From Liolophura sinensis (Eukaryota; Mollusca; Polyplacophora; Chitonida; Chitonidae): a DNA stretch of 64,000 nt. Under the pieces are notes generated by a model, which had not been told where the DNA came from, did not search any database, and saw nothing but the letters and a program-made list of their open reading frames with translations. The stretch lies in contig NC_088303.1 in NCBI RefSeq assembly GCF_032854445.1, forward strand, positions 14,887,501 to 14,951,500, given 5' to 3'. Positions 1 to 14,376 of this stretch are shown one piece after another. The position numbers were made by a program, and so were the translations under genes. The stretch's first letter is position 1. Each line of letters begins with the position of its first letter.

Positions 1-1765
1 TCATTGGTACCCAAGGCAGACGGTGTCTATATATGTTTAAAGAAATAGCATTAAAAATAATTTTCTTTAAACGTTCTTTAAAAGTTTTATATTCTGTTTA
101 AAAAAGTGTATGTAAACATAAGATATCAAAAGACCAACCCACCAAAAAACTGACCGACTGACAGTCAAGACCGACCTATAAACAGACGAGCGACTTATAG
201 AGCTGTCTCCTGCTATGTGTCAGAATGTAATCTGCATACTGTGCGTTATGGGGGATATTTCTCTACTGCAGACTACCCAAAAACAAACAAACAAAAAAAA
301 ACCCCTACACACATGGTAAACATATGTCATTTATACAGAGGAATATATGTGCTCTCAAACGGACATAATCTATAACTTAGGCCAGGTTAGATTAATGCCC
401 AGTCCCTACCGAGTTTATAAATACAACTGAGGATGTTAACAGTCTTCATACGTGTGCATGTATATACAGCTGGGTTCGAACGTGTCACGACAGAATGTGA
501 TGAGCGGAAGACCAAAAGGATTACAAGTTTTAGCTACATATAGGAAAAGAAGTATAAGGTGGTTCATAAAGGATTAGCCTTAAAACGACAATACCTGGAT
601 GTATTTTTAGCAAAATGATGTCACATCTTCAATACATATTTAACTTGGAATTAAAAAACGATCGAATAAAAAAGTACATGTATACTTTTAATCAATGTGA
701 AAATTAAGACAGCCAAGATTGCTAGAGGAGAATGAATTCTATTGTCAATTTTGCCGTTATTTTGAATTAAATAGTCAGTAAACTATATCCTCACAAATAA
801 AACCGGTAGTAGTCAAGGAAATTAAATATGCCTGGAGTTAACCATTTAGACATTTATATATCTAGAAGGCTGTTAATCGCAGAAAAACAAATTGTCTTCT
901 TCTGTAACGCTACAATGATTGGGTACTGCCCACTGACCGTTTTGTGAGCCGAAAATATGCAGTACATAAATGATGTCAGAGTGGTATTTTGTTGTTTAGG
1001 GCTTATTACGTGATTTCCAACAGGTTGTCAGGACTGTAAATTATCAAGTCAACAGAAATGCACCTAAGAATAAGCTCGACATCTGTGTTTATTTATGTCG
1101 CAAGACATAAATAATTATGTAGATCGATCGTAAGACATTAATAAGCATGTATATCAATATACACGAAAAGAATTTACATGTGGGTATCTACGATTTGTTT
1201 TTTGTCAAGATGGCAAATTTTCAAAGGAACATGTTTTAAGATTTATCCGTATACTAGTTAAAAACTTTTGTAAATAGCTTAAAGTAAAAATTGACATATG
1301 ACATCGCTTAAAGGTACATTTTATGTATGCTTTATATACAATCTCTGGGAAGGCATTTGTTTGGCATAATACTGATGAAGGCACTCTTCAGCCGTATGGG
1401 CCTACGCGATTCCAATGAGGGTCGTGAGTGTCTATTCTCTTAAAACGTTATATATACTTTAAATACTGTTACATCCAACATAGTGGAAGTGATGGGAGAT
1501 AGAAAGCTATTATAATGGTTAACAGTTTCTAAAATTTAAAACTTTACAAAACGATTCTGAAAATATACACTTATACAATGTTTGGCATTATAAATGTTGA
1601 AACTATAATAATCTAACATTATATATCACAACCTGCAAACAATGATTACGTGTCAAAACAGTTTAAACTGTAGCTACTCACAGTTTACACGATGTACCAT
1701 TTTAACACTTGTAAAATGTTGATAACCTAAAATTTGCATTTTAAATGAATACTTCCGGTCTATAC
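1..1765. other. non-coding, AT-rich
   Basis: No exon with good splice sites was found on either strand. The missing 3' exon of the neighbouring minus-strand Ly6 gene should lie here or beyond the left edge. I looked for its expected closely spaced Cys codons followed by Cys-Asn and did not find them. A short stretch near 1372-1400 (ctgatgaaggcactcttcag) resembles motifs seen near Penelope-like element ends, but it is too short to call. Confidence 0.5.
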
Positions 1766-3066
1766 CTTGTTCACTCTGACCGTCGACCTTGACAGACGCC
1801 CGACCCCGAATCAAGCCACACTTGTACTCGGCGTTGTCTCCGGGACGTTCACACTTGGCCAGACGCGCACTGTGCTCATTAGAACCGATGGTCACATTGT
1901 TATATGGGCATCTTGGGGAGATGAGATTGTCGAGGGAACTCCGGATCAGGCCATGGTAGGAGCGATGAGTGATATGCAGGCACTGCAGGCAATCTATGGC
2001 TGGAATATGGATAACATTCGGATTTTTGTCAATCACACGAATCACCACAGAATTGTTTTAAACAGTATTTTTTGATTTATAGAGAAAAACTGAATAATTA
2101 TATTACTAGTAGCTCGGGTTGTACGTATTGTATGTTTTATTATTCATGAACGTAGTCACACATGTGCAAAAAATAAAATATAACTCCAAAATGGTAAGTA
2201 CATTGTGTTATTTTTAGTGTTGATTTGCGCTTTACTATGTATCTGACGTTACTGAACAAGTTACACGGAGTGTGAGAAAATAATGGAAACCTGGAGGAAA
2301 TTGACCGATTTTTCTCTTGCCACTCCCAGAAACAAGGATTTGTTTTCTGTGCTTCAGCTGAATTTCATCTGCCTATTATAATAACCAGGAAAATGTTTCC
2401 CTTTATACACATATACGTAAGCCGTGATATATTTCGGTGGATGACACATGAATGGGATCGGAGAAACCTGTGCCCTTCGCTAGGTAAACCCAACAGAACA
2501 CCTAGACCGCACCAGCCAGAGCTATTATTGACAGAGTGATCTAACAGAACCCATGCAGGCAATGGGTACCTTTTTCCAGCAATGGTCACGCGGGTCCAAC
2601 TAAATTGTCCACTGCTTTGTTGCAGTGGGGAAAGATTTCACGGCACATTATAATTTTGTTTTACCCATACCAACGCGTTACAACTAGAGTATCTCGGATT
2701 TTGAAAAAGTTGCTCCACTGCCTTCCGGGTCACGACCTATGATTCACGTGACATCATGCAGACGATAGGTTGAACTGACGGACAGCAAATCTATCTGAAG
2801 AAGGTTTGCTAAATATTACATTTTCTCATCATTAATACAGATAGCATGGGATGTTATACATATGCCTTTGCAATCCTCGCCAATCAATGGGTATCAACAC
2901 TAAACAACAATGTAACAATATAAGTGGACTACGAATGTACAAATTGTACGCAGTATGTTTTGTAGAGAACTTACCTGTTGAAACGCCTATCACAACCGAC
3001 AGTGTAGCCAATAGCAAAGGGACTGGAGCTGCCACCATTTTGAAAGTTGTCTCGGAGGTTCTTCAC
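1766..3066 (-). CDS. Ly6/three-finger domain protein, partial (exons 1 and 2)
   Basis: Two phase-compatible minus-strand exons. Exon 1 (2975-3066, ATG at 3036-3038) follows an acceptor tttcag and codes a 21-residue hydrophobic signal peptide (MVAAPVPLLLATLSVVIGVS...); it ends in phase 1 at GTAAGT. Exon 2 (1766-1999) follows attccag, enters in phase 1 and leaves in phase 1 at GTATAG. It codes a Cys-rich segment with CLQC near residues 25-28, a Cys near 52, and two Cys separated by ten residues (71, 82), plus an NNVT glycosylation site. Cys order, the C-x10-C spacing and both intron phases match the complete Ly6 gene at 27.8-30.6 kb. Ly6/uPAR proteins are secreted or GPI-anchored extracellular modulators. 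The last exon (CxC...CN and GPI signal) was not found and probably lies left of the window. A 102-codon plus-strand ORF at 1767-2075 is an antisense shadow. The acceptor at 3067 implies a 5'UTR intron, also seen in the second gene. Confidence 0.78.
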
Positions 3067-4297
3067 CTGAAACACGAAAAGTAACTTTATAGCAATGTGG
3101 ATGTTTATCCGTGGTACAAGCATATACCAATCGATAAAATCAGACTGTCGTTGGACACGAGGCTTTGACTTTTATTGGCTGCAGCGCAGTCATAGCCAGC
3201 CATATGAAACTTGTCTTGGAGATTTGTATTTTGTGGAAAAGATGTAAATAGAGAAATGTATGCCGTGAACTAGTGTAATTACGTAATGTAAGCGTTGAGT
3301 TTTGAAACTGAACATTAAAATGTTATCGCCTAATGCACGTAGTTTGCAAGATGAGTAGAATACAAATTAGGCCAATACCATAATTACACTTAAACAGATT
3401 TCATGCAGCCTGTGTTTTAATTGTATTTACTATTTAGAAATGCAACGGTTTTTGCTAAACACCATGTATATATTCAGGAAACTGTACCTATATGATCAAA
3501 TTCCAACCTCGATTACTGGATAGGGCGGCCATGTTAGTAGACGCGATGCATCCCGTCCCCATATGGGAACACTTTTGTTTTCTATTTCCAGCACTTCCCT
3601 ACACCGTAAGGTTAGGACCAGCATGCCGAGTGTCATTGGGGCGGTGTAAGAACAGTGTGTATGGACACCAGTTGTTCCGAAAAGCAACTCTATTTTACCC
3701 CATATGTTTGAGGTTCCACATCGTTTTAACATTGAGGTATACGACGTAGATTGCCGACGTACACAGTACAGAGAACAAAATATAGATGCTTAACCAAGGT
3801 TACTTGTATAACACTGAAACACCATGTATAAATTGAATAAGGTTAAATTCTATAGTGTGTCAATGGCGGAGGCAAATATAATGGCAAATATAAAGTGTTA
3901 GAAATTTAACTTACTGTATCTGTTTAACCCATAAAAAGTGTCGACACTTTAACATTTGCCTTTCAAGAGAGCTGTATAAAATTAATTAATTACACTGTGT
4001 GATTTGCGCAATTAACATTTATCATTCACTTAACCAAAAAAAATATGAAAAATATCAATTCCATGTAGCTGCAAGCATTTGACTGTAATCCCATGACTGT
4101 TGACATTTTACAGTGGTTAAATGTTACGAGTTTTATTTGTCCCCATGGCTGTCGACAGTAATGTGAAAGGCGTAGGTATATTAATTCAGATTGATATGAT
4201 CGCTACATTAACACTGTGTTCAAACACTACATAACTCAGACGCGTCGCAAGTCCTAATGTCCTAACTGTAATATGCGTTTCACAAACAAAGAGTATA
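3067..4297. other. non-coding upstream of the Ly6 gene
   Basis: No supported exon or repeat. By position it holds the 5'UTR intron and perhaps the promoter of the minus-strand Ly6 gene, but no core promoter motif stands out. Confidence 0.45.
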
Positions 4298-4521
4298 GGG
4301 CCTCTGTGGATCAGTTGGCTCAGCGTAATGACACAGGAGCCTCTCACAAATGCGGACCAGTTCATGCTGGCTTCCTCTCCGGCCGTGAGTTGGAAGGCCT
4401 GACATCAAGCTGCGGATGGTCTTGAGGTTTCCCCCGGGCTCTGGCCGCCGTCGTGTATGTGAAATATTCTTGAGTACGGCGTAAAACATCAATTAAATAA
4501 ATAAATAATTAAATAAACAAA
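4298..4521 (+). mobile_element. tRNA-derived SINE, slightly deleted
   Basis: Head (gcctctgtggatcagttgg), centre (gctggcttcctctccggcc), tail (gaaatattcttgagtacgg) and an A-rich AAATAAATAAAT end are all present. The pol III B-box region is shortened. It is the same family as the near-complete copy at 49564-49827. Confidence 0.85.
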
Positions 4522-7500
4522 CACAGATTGGCCGGAGTATACCACTGTCACCTGTCTAGTACGTGACGAACTTTCCAACGTACTACCTATATATGAGCAC
4601 CATATTGGTGGAAGACAAGTGATCTTAACGAAAGTTAGACTACTTCACGAGCACACAAGCATCGTCAACCTCTTGTTGTCACCGGAATTAGGGGGAATAA
4701 TAAATGTACTAACTAGTTTGGTTCAAAATGTTCCAAATATTACCATGCTGAAGACACCCAACAGGACACCTCCAGTCACACCATAATTGTTACCCAGTCC
4801 TTGTCTAAAATGCGCAAGTGCTGTATGTTTGGAGCAAATAAACAATCATCATTCATTGTGCCGACAGCTATACTCGCGACGTAAAAAAAAGAAAAAGTCA
4901 TTTAGCCTGCGCAGCTCACTATACCGGTTTGTATATACATGGACATCTGCACAACAACTTGCATTTGTTTACAACAGCAAATAATGGAAAAAAATAATGC
5001 GCCAACACCGAATATAAATTTTCAACAATAACGTCTTTGTTGTTAAATTCGCCACAGAAACTCTTTCACACAGTCATTTGACACAAAAATAACAAAGGTT
5101 ACGAATGTGGCCTAGACAGACCTTTCGTGGCATACATTTTACCTAAACATCTTTAAAACAGTAGTAAAATGTTGCAATTATATATGGTTTTGTACAAATT
5201 TTGATTTCCATTTATTCACTGACCCATCAATAAAAAAAACACCCAAAACATTGCGTCATTGCTTGTCCGGCATATATTAGCCCCTTGGGGAATAGAAACA
5301 TGGTAGGCTAAAAAAATTTAAAATGTCGAGAGAGTAGGTAAGCCAGGAAGATATTTTGCTAGGTTTGGCTGCTTTCCATGGTGCTCGCCATTCACTTTCG
5401 ATCAAAAACCTGTACAAAACAATCTCGCAAATAGTATAAAACAACCCTCACTAATTTAACAATAAATGGAAATGAGAATTATAGAAAAATTACCTGGATT
5501 GTCCGCGCTTGTCCAAACCTTAAGACTGGGTTTTGGCCTTGCTCTACTGCAGCACAAGTGTTAACGATAAATGTTGGGTGGCGGGGAGCAGATATGATGG
5601 GAGTCTCCCATTGGTGGATTATTTTGCCGGGAATCTGCATGAACAGTGTCAGCTCATGCGGCAACACCCTTTACGATATGTACGGGTAAATGATTCATGC
5701 AGTCGGCGTGACTTCTGTGTTCAAGATAAAACACATGGCGAACTCATGTGCGTGGAATCTGGGATATTGTATATTAGGTGGTACCCCACTGATATCCTGC
5801 TCCGTCAACCACAGTATGGAAACCGATTTTGATTGCAATAACTGGCGCCAAAACTACAAAATCCCTACAGTAACACTGACCACACAATGTCGCCTCTTTA
5901 CGCAGTTCATCGAAATTAATTCATAAAATCTCTAGGAGGTGCTTTTTATTTTGTCCTCATGATAAGACGTTTCATAAAATACTAAAACCTGAGAAGTTGT
6001 TGCTACCATTTGACGCAGACATCACTACCAATTAAACATGATATACATACAACTCAGTGAAGTCAAACTCTTGATTTCCCTTCTGAACTATATATATGGA
6101 CCACAATTCTAAAATGTTGGACACAACTGATGTGTAATGTGTTTTTTTAAATGCATAATGCATCATCATTTTTTCCTCTTTGAAAGAATTACTTTCTTGT
6201 GATATAATTTCTACTCATGTACAAAGGCAAGCTTTTCCAATTAAATAATAACTTGCTGATGGAAATGTATTTACCACTGACACCTACATTTATGCATACA
6301 CAGTCTACATCAGAATTCAAACATTTGACTGCATTTTGTTCATCAAAGAACACGAGACAGTTTCAGATGTACACATATTTTTCTGTTTTTTTTCACCAAA
6401 AAACTGGACGTCTTTGTTTGCTTTAACTATTAACCATATCCAAAGTAAATTCAGAAACAAAACCGTGTCAATCAGTTGCGTGTCAGTTATACTTATTCAG
6501 CCAAAGAAATTGGGTCCAAATAACGGTTTTCAAATACTGAAGACAGACCGACGTTTAAGCCGGAAAACCACTCCATCGAATATAATTCTTTTTTCATTTG
6601 GTGAGTAAACTGTCACTAACGTTCATGCATAATGATGTATGCCCAGTGGCTTTTGTATTTTACAGACACAGTTCCATTGCCATTTTAGAGCTATGTATGA
6701 TCGTCGATGATAACATTCTGCGTTCTACAGAGCTTACGCTATAGGCTGTATCGTTATTCATTAGCCCCTTAAATATCCCTAAAATAGGTCTTACAGCGTT
6801 ATGATACCATGTACATGTCTGGGTACAATAATATTATGAAGTGACAGGAGAATGTATACTAGTATATTACGCATAGCATTACATGCCGTCTCTTACTTAA
6901 TCATTTTCTTTGAATACTTTTCTTTATAAACTTTAACAAGAGGCATACTTTTAAATAAATGAAACAAATTCAGATTTCTGAAGTCAGGTATATGTTACCA
7001 CGTTTAACATCTGGTTATCGGAAGCCATTATCAGCAACAAGTACGCCGCGGCCAACATTAGCAAATATCATCAAGTAGGCCTTATTTCCCACTCTGTTTG
7101 TTTGCCTATTTGTTTTGGTTGTTTATTTATTTATACATGTTACCAGGATGTACATGCAAACATATATAAATTTCAATCAAATCAACTCAGTGTAAACTTA
7201 AGCTTGAGCAATAAAAGAAATGATTATTTGGTTTACATCTGTTCTGGACCCGTGTATGTGTTCATGTAAATTTGCATGTTTTCAGCACCCAAGGCTGCAG
7301 TGCAATCAAGCAACGTTGATTGAGGGTGTATTCGTATGAGTTCCCACGTATCAATTTTACATACAAATAGAACGAAACAAGAGCGTTCAATAATTAGGAG
7401 CCCCATGTTTGCAAAGACTGGGAATGTCCTATGCGGGTATGTCATGGCTTATAGTGGGGAGAATACATATATGTTTCTACACATGGACATAATATTGATA

Positions 7501-7623
7501 AAACATTTTTATAAGTATAGAACATAGCTTACAGCATAATTCCAAAGTGCATACTTTAACCCTACATCTGCCACACTTAACACGCATTTATGTGGAAGAT
7601 ATACACATGCATGTATGTAAGAA

Positions 7624-7624
<1 letters not shown>
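4522..7624. other. non-coding, no supported gene
   Basis: Mostly AT-rich sequence. A 99-codon open stretch on the plus strand at 5533-5832 carries six Cys and has an acceptor-like tctactgcag before it, but no partner exon or recognised domain. I do not call it a gene. Confidence 0.45.
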
Positions 7625-8443
<819 letters not shown>

Positions 8444-8652
8444 AAGTTTTACGCCGTGCTCAAAAATATTTCACACATATGACGGCTGTCAGCATTATAG
8501 GGGAAACCCACGAACCATCCGCAGGTTGCTGTCAGAACTTCCCACGTACGGCCAGAGAGGAAGCCAGCATGAGCTGGGCTAGAACTCATAGCGACCGCAT
8601 TCGTGAGAGGCTCCTGGGTCATTACACCAACTCAGCCATGTAGGCCTCTGTG
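8444..8652 (-). mobile_element. tRNA-derived SINE, minus orientation
   Basis: The reverse complement of the SINE tail (ttttacgccgtgctcaa) begins the copy. The centre (gaggaagccagcatgagct) and head (aggctcctgggtcattac) follow. It is diverged, with a gap in the middle. Confidence 0.85.
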
Positions 8653-9109
8653 ATTTGATGATCTAAAATATTACACTTTTGACCAAATTTGTACTGAAAG
8701 TACATGTACCTCAGCCATGACTCTTACATGGGAATGTACTGGTCGACTTGGGCTCTAGACCATGTAGCTCTTATATGCATTTGTATAGCTTTTTCAAACA
8801 TAATTTAAGTGTTACATAGGACAAAAACGTATAGTCCCACGTACAGAGTTACCATAAACGTAAGACCTCGCAGTCAGTGTAGAAGGAAGTTCAATAGAAA
8901 CATGATTCACAAACACGTTACAGTTAGCTATTTAGTAGGATTGTCGCATGACACCAATAGCATGCATGCTCTATGCACAGTATTATATGCACTGCCTATG
9001 AATTTGCTAAAACAGGTAGTTCAAGACGTATCCAATAACATACCCCATTATATCGTATTTTCGATTGTACCGCCCTGTAACTACAACTGTAACTCAACAC
9101 GATAAAGTA

Positions 9110-11410
9110 TTTAGACAGAGGCCTTGATTTAGTTAACCTACCACGCATCTTTAATGAACCTGACGTTCGTAGTGCTGTGCCTAATTATTTTAATATCCAA
9201 GAGCCACCTTGCACATCCTATGAGTATACAAAGCATATCGCTTCCAAAATTTTCAATTATTCCCAGGCCATCAAGGAGTTCGATTTGGCGACGTATACTT
9301 CTGGCGGCTATAACTGTGATTGTGGAACCTCAGTTTGTACCTACGACAAATGTAAACGTGTCCTGACTGGTGAGCTTAATATTATTAATCTAATATGATC
9401 TAAGGAATCTCTTTGTGAGAGGTACTAAGTATAAAGAAAAGAGAAATGTCAGCATTCAATCTAACAAAAAAATATCATCTCGGCGCTTGAGGGATATGTT
9501 AAAAAATGGTCAAAACGGGAGAAAGTGGATTCTTCAGTACTTAACGATTGGCTTGAGATTGTCAAAAAGACGGTTACTTTAGCTATACACCGTGTAGACA
9601 TTGATGCTCTACCTAAAGTTAAACAGGTTGTGAAAGATCTCACCGTGCAAGATACACTCGCTGACCTTCATATTTAATTTGTTATCACTGTAGCAGACAA
9701 GGCTCCTAATAATGTCATCTTTATTTGCAAGAATTATTATTATCAAATTTTTGTTCAAGAGCTATGTACATCTGCAACAACATCGACGTATTCTTCTACT
9801 ACATGTACTCTGGTGGAACTATTTGATAAACACAAAACCTTTCTTAAAGAAAGGCGCCCAAATATACCTACCCGTCATACAGAAATACCACAACTTTACT
9901 GGATTACTAAAATGCATAAATCCCCATAAAAGGCTCGATTTATTGCGGGTTAAGAAGTTGTACCACCAAACTCTTGTCAACCCTTCTTACGAGAGCGTTA
10001 CAAGAAGTGAAGTCATTTTGGAATAAGTATTGTGCCATAACAAAAAATTCATGTGTCAACTGCATGTGAATTCTTAACTCCAAAACGTCCAAAAATGTGA
10101 ACTCCAAACGTCTTACAGAAGAACTTGATGCTCATATGCATATACCGTACAAAGACGTATCCACATGGGATTTCTCTACTCTCTATACTACGATTCCTCA
10201 CAAACATCTTACTGACCGAATATCGTCGTTAATTGTCTCGGTATTTACAAAAACAGGTTACCGTTACATTAAGTCAGAAGCAATAAGGCTTTCTTCAGTT
10301 CTACTATTTATAAAGGTTACCACTCATGGGATGTTACATTATTTATTGAATTACTTGCATTTTTCATTAATAGCATCTATGTGTAATTCGGGGATACCAT
10401 TTACCAACAGTACATAGGTGTTCCAATGGGTACCAATTGTGCGTTACATCTTATTTGGGTCTATATCTGTACAAAGACGAACAAGGTCTCCTTTCATGCC
10501 GCCTTTACGACAAAAGGGATAATTTCAAGTTTGATATTGTAACTTACACTTATTTGGATGGCAATATACCGAAGGGTCCTGCATATGGCGTATACATATC
10601 TCGCCTTGTAGCGTTTTTTCAGATCTTGCGTAAATTGTGATGACTTTAATCTGCGTCACAAGTTTTTAGTTCAAAAACTAGTTTGTCAAGGATACTCCAT
10701 CAAACGCCTTCATTCTAAGTTTCTCAAATTTTACAATGAATATAATACTCGCGTTGGCATGTATGGGCAGAGCGTTCAGAATCTCTGGCGATCTGCATTG
10801 TGCTCAACCACTTAGTCGGCGCTGTTATCCTTATGTACATATCTATGGCGTACATGGTATTTAACAACACAGATGGCGTTGGTTGCCCAGTTAAACCGTC
10901 TGTCTTATACAGACCAGCATGTCATGTGTAACATCATAGATGGCGCCTCTTGTAGTATGAGATCCTTACATATTAACGGGAAAGACGTAATCGTCCGTTA
11001 CTTTTGAATCACAATCTGGTCGGTCAAGGTCTGTAGCGCTCGTCATTTACGAACTGTATCTAATACCGCTTAACCTGCGGTTAGGGGCCGTAAAGGCAGC
11101 CATGCTCATTACATCTGCATGATGTCTTTATGAACAGTTGCAATCAAAGCGCAAATGAGATACCTTGTTTAATTTTTTTTTGACCTGGAAGTCATTCATG
11201 GACTACGAATTTGAACTTTAATATGGAATTCATGCCCGGAATATCCACTGTCTGCCCGGCATCATTGAAGACTGATGACCGCTTCTCTCTTGTGTGTTAC
11301 CGGCTTTATTTCCTATTTGTATAATTTCTTACATACCTTTGTCTTTGGGAGCTAGTTTTAAACGTTGTTTTGGAAATGGATCTTGCGATTGTCGACTTGG
11401 AAACGCCAGT
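9110..11410 (+). mobile_element. Penelope-like retroelement, degraded
   Basis: Broken frames collectively show a Penelope-like (PLE) reverse transcriptase. In order: a Cys-rich stretch CDCGTSVCTYDKCKRVLTG (about 9310-9370); LRNLFVRGTKY (about 9398-9430); ADKAPNNVIF (about 9690); a WITKMHKSP-like stretch (about 9895); TWDFSTLYTTIPH (about 10165-10203), a typical PLE RT motif; IGVPMGTNC (about 10420); YDKRDNFKF followed by GNIPKGPAYGVYIS (about 10505-10600); and YGQSVQNLWRS (about 10765). At least five frame changes or stops separate these blocks, so no functional protein is made. The segment at 11232-11404 (containing gactgatgaccgcttctctc) recurs inverted at 16939-17098 and is probably the 3' end of this family. 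I could not recognise a GIY-YIG endonuclease domain; it may have decayed. Confidence 0.83.
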
Positions 11411-12870
11411 AAGAGCTAAGAAAAGTAGACAACCCCTCCCACAGTAACGTATAGCTTTGCGTCCACATAACTTAGAGGTATAAAAATACATATGAACAAA
11501 ATAAATGGAATGTAACAACTTATACGTCGGCCTATAGAAAACTGGGTTTCAGGACATTAGTGATTCCTAAGATTTAAATGGATACTGGGTATGATAAGAT
11601 AGGCCTAAATACACGACAGTGGGTCCCGCATCCTCCCAGGTAAGAGGCGTCTTCGAAGATGCCTTACTCCCGATAACTTACCTGTCCTACACCTGTTCAC
11701 CGCTAACAAGATAAATCCGTTCCTATCTAGGTCACTTGTTCAGGTTGTGACCCGCCGTACCCTCTCACCTATGCAGACTGACTTCTAGACTGAACCATAC
11801 ATATAGGAAGGACGAATCTTGAACACCAAAGAAGCCTTACATTCACAAGCTCTTTTGTACGTCTGTCCTCACTACTTCATACTGCATTAGCCTGATTAAG
11901 ACGACACACCGGTTGCGCACGCAGCAAATGTCGCTCTGCCCCGTTCACCTACTTTGAACTTAACTTACCCTCCACAAATGACGTCAGCTGTAGCTGAACT
12001 ATAACGGTCTAACACAAATGTCCTTCATGAAGGCAAATCTATGATCGCGTTTTGCGATAACTATCCCTTCTTAACGGAAAGTGAGGATACGTACATAAAT
12101 GTAGGCCTATGCATACATCTGCGTGTGTATATTAGAACAAGAAATCTCACACAGGGCCTTCCGGAATGTACGTCTGTAACTCGAGCATGTACACCTGAAA
12201 ATATGGGCGAAAAGTAAATATCTTTGAGGTTTCAATCATTAATTACATAAAAAGAGAAGGATTTGCTCTATGGGATGTAGTGATGTACGAATTCTTAAAG
12301 ATTAATTTCCAAGGACAGCAAAGGAATGTTTTTCCAAGAAATTATCCTGGATGAATTTAAAAACTCCTCATCGTACGGTTTGAAGGTATGTCTTTTCACA
12401 ACGTATATGGAGGCCCCTTTACTTAATATTTAATTTGGCTATAACAATAGACAATGAAGTTTCATACAATTTCAATGAAAAGAATGTAAGGCAACTGAAA
12501 ATGTATTCACTTATAGGTTCATAAATTCTAGTAATACGATACTTCTGCAAGTAGAAGTTGAATTTATGCGTCCAAAACGCAAAATATGTATATCAGTTGA
12601 GCTTTGATCGCAACTGCTAATCTAATTCAAGACGATGAATATACCGCCCCTATCTCCGGGTTAAAGCTTTGCATTTGTAGCGTCTCCTCTCTGAAACTTC
12701 GTAACTTTGCAATAGCAATGCATGTTCGTCAGACGGAGATATGTTATGATTACGACAGTGATAGTTGGCATATTTATTTGCAATTTATAATCAATGTCGT
12801 GTCCGACATCCCACATTCCCCAGGAGGAGGTCGTGGCCGATTGAGTGGCTAAGTTGCTTGGTTTATATAA
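11411..12870. other. non-coding
   Basis: No supported exons. Just before the Tc1 terminus, around 12825-12862, a tRNA-like head (cgattgagtggctaagttgc) may be a SINE remnant, but nothing recognisable follows it. Confidence 0.4.
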
Positions 12871-13845
12871 ACAGGGCAACAAAAGTAAGTTCCCCCAAAA
12901 CGTTGTTTGATATCTCCCTTGATATATAACAGATCGCAATGAAATTTTTCACACACCATCCCAGTAATCCGGTGGACGTGGTATATCAAGGATTAACGTG
13001 CGGGTGCAGTCGTGCGCTAATGAAGGTCCAGGGAAACACACATCGGCGAATTGTAAACGTCGTACTAAGGAACAGAACGACATCAGGTATAAAGGGTCAG
13101 AGTGTGTCGTATAAAAAATAAAAAAAAAATGCCATTTTTGACTAGTGCGGATTCAACTTGCTCGTCATGTCATTTAACATCCATTTTGAATTTCAGCACC
13201 AGAGGTCAGAGATCATGCAGGTGTCGGGGTGAGACGGTCGAGTGCCCAAACAATCAGGAGACGTCTAAAAAGCCGCTAAGAGTACGTTCCAGGCGGCTGG
13301 TGAAGAAATGACGGCGGAGCAACAAGGCTAAGATAACGCATCTGCAGTGGGCCACAAATCACGTTCGATCGGGCGACAAATCACTAGACGGCGATGGGGC
13401 AACGTTCTTTTCACCCACGAAACGCGTATCTCAGTCACGTTGGCTCGATAACACTTGTGTTGTCGACAGGGTGAACAGCATGCACAGTGCTTCCAGTAAC
13501 GGCCTTTGGTAGTGGTGGCAGCCTAATGGTCTGGGCAGGTATTAGTTTGACAGGCAAGAACGATCTGGTTCCTGTTGAGGGAAACTTGAACGCTGCTGGC
13601 TGCGTTGCTCAAGTTCTCAGACCGCATGTTTTGCCCTACGCAGCCGCTGTTGGAGATGGATTTGTCTTCATGGACAACAATGCGTGTCCACATCGTGCAT
13701 TGTGAATGACTTCTTCAAACTGAAGGCATTGATCTGATCAGTGGCCCGCGTGTTCTCCGGATCTCAACCCCATCGAACATCTTTGGGATCAGTTGAAGCA
13801 ATCAGTCTATCGTAGAGCTTGGATGAAGTCCACCCTTGACGATTA
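12871..13845 (+). mobile_element. Tc1/mariner transposon remnant
   Basis: The left terminus acagggcaacaaaagtaagt looks like a Tc1/mariner inverted repeat end. Transposase pieces follow in shifting frames: GGSLMVWAGISLTG (13508-13550), LRPHVLPYAAAVGDGFVFMDNNACPHRAL (13616-13702, with the D of FMDNNACPHR corresponding to the second catalytic Asp), then PDLNPIEHLWDQLK (about 13756-13798), which contains the third acidic position of the DD(34)D/E triad. Stops and a frameshift at about 13704 break the frame. I did not find the matching right terminal repeat, so the 3' end is probably lost. This is an inactive cut-and-paste element. Confidence 0.85.
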
Positions 13846-14370
13846 TTTATATGTTGCCACAAAAAAAATAAATTACATACACAAGCATGCACCTCCCGCC
13901 CCACCATCCTCCGCCGAGTATCTTTGTACGGGCTTTTTTTTGGCATTTTTAGTGCTGCCTCACTAGAACGCCATGAATTACACCCATTGTACTCTACATC
14001 CGTCTGGCTTGTCCATGCATTCCAAGTGGACAAAGCATCCATTTTGCGAGCTAGCCTAACCAAAGACTCGTTTGAACTTTTAACTTAGTTTGTGACTCCC
14101 AATCGCTTCTCCAGCTTGGAACCCTACATTCTGTATCTACTGCAGTATGGAGCAAGAAATATCAAACATTTTATATTAAAATCATACAAAGTTTAGAATT
14201 TCTGATCTGAGGAGGATAGGTTGTTCTGTTGATACGACAGTTATAGCTGTATTTTCTTTGATGGATCTGACTTAGGACACGAGTACTACTACTATGCACG
14301 ATTTCAAGAACCAGGAGAACAAAACTGGAATGATCCACAGATAAAATACACATGGTTTAATTTTAGAAGC
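13846..14370. other. non-coding downstream of the ZP gene
   Basis: No exon seen. It lies between the Tc1 remnant and the poly(A) signal of the minus-strand ZP gene. Confidence 0.45.
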
Positions 14371-14376
14371 TTTATT
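14371..14376 (-). promoter_or_regulatory. poly(A) signal of the ZP gene
   Basis: AATAAA on the minus strand, about 110 bases after the ZP stop codon at 14487-14489. It fits a single short terminal exon with its 3'UTR. Confidence 0.65.

Noticed and set aside
1374-1400. ctgatgaaggcactcttcagcc, similar to motifs near Penelope-like ends
   Set aside because: Too short, with no coding remnant nearby.
4744-4797. Minus-strand stretch reading GLGNNYGVTGGVLLGVFSMV after an acceptor-like ttttag, like a GPI or membrane tail; a weak echo at about 2480-2540
   Set aside because: No other exons in phase nearby, and the piece is too short to support a gene.
5533-5832. 99-codon plus-strand ORF with six Cys and an acceptor-like site
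   Set aside because: No partner exon, signal peptide or recognised domain; the Cys spacing does not fit Ly6. Left as unassigned.
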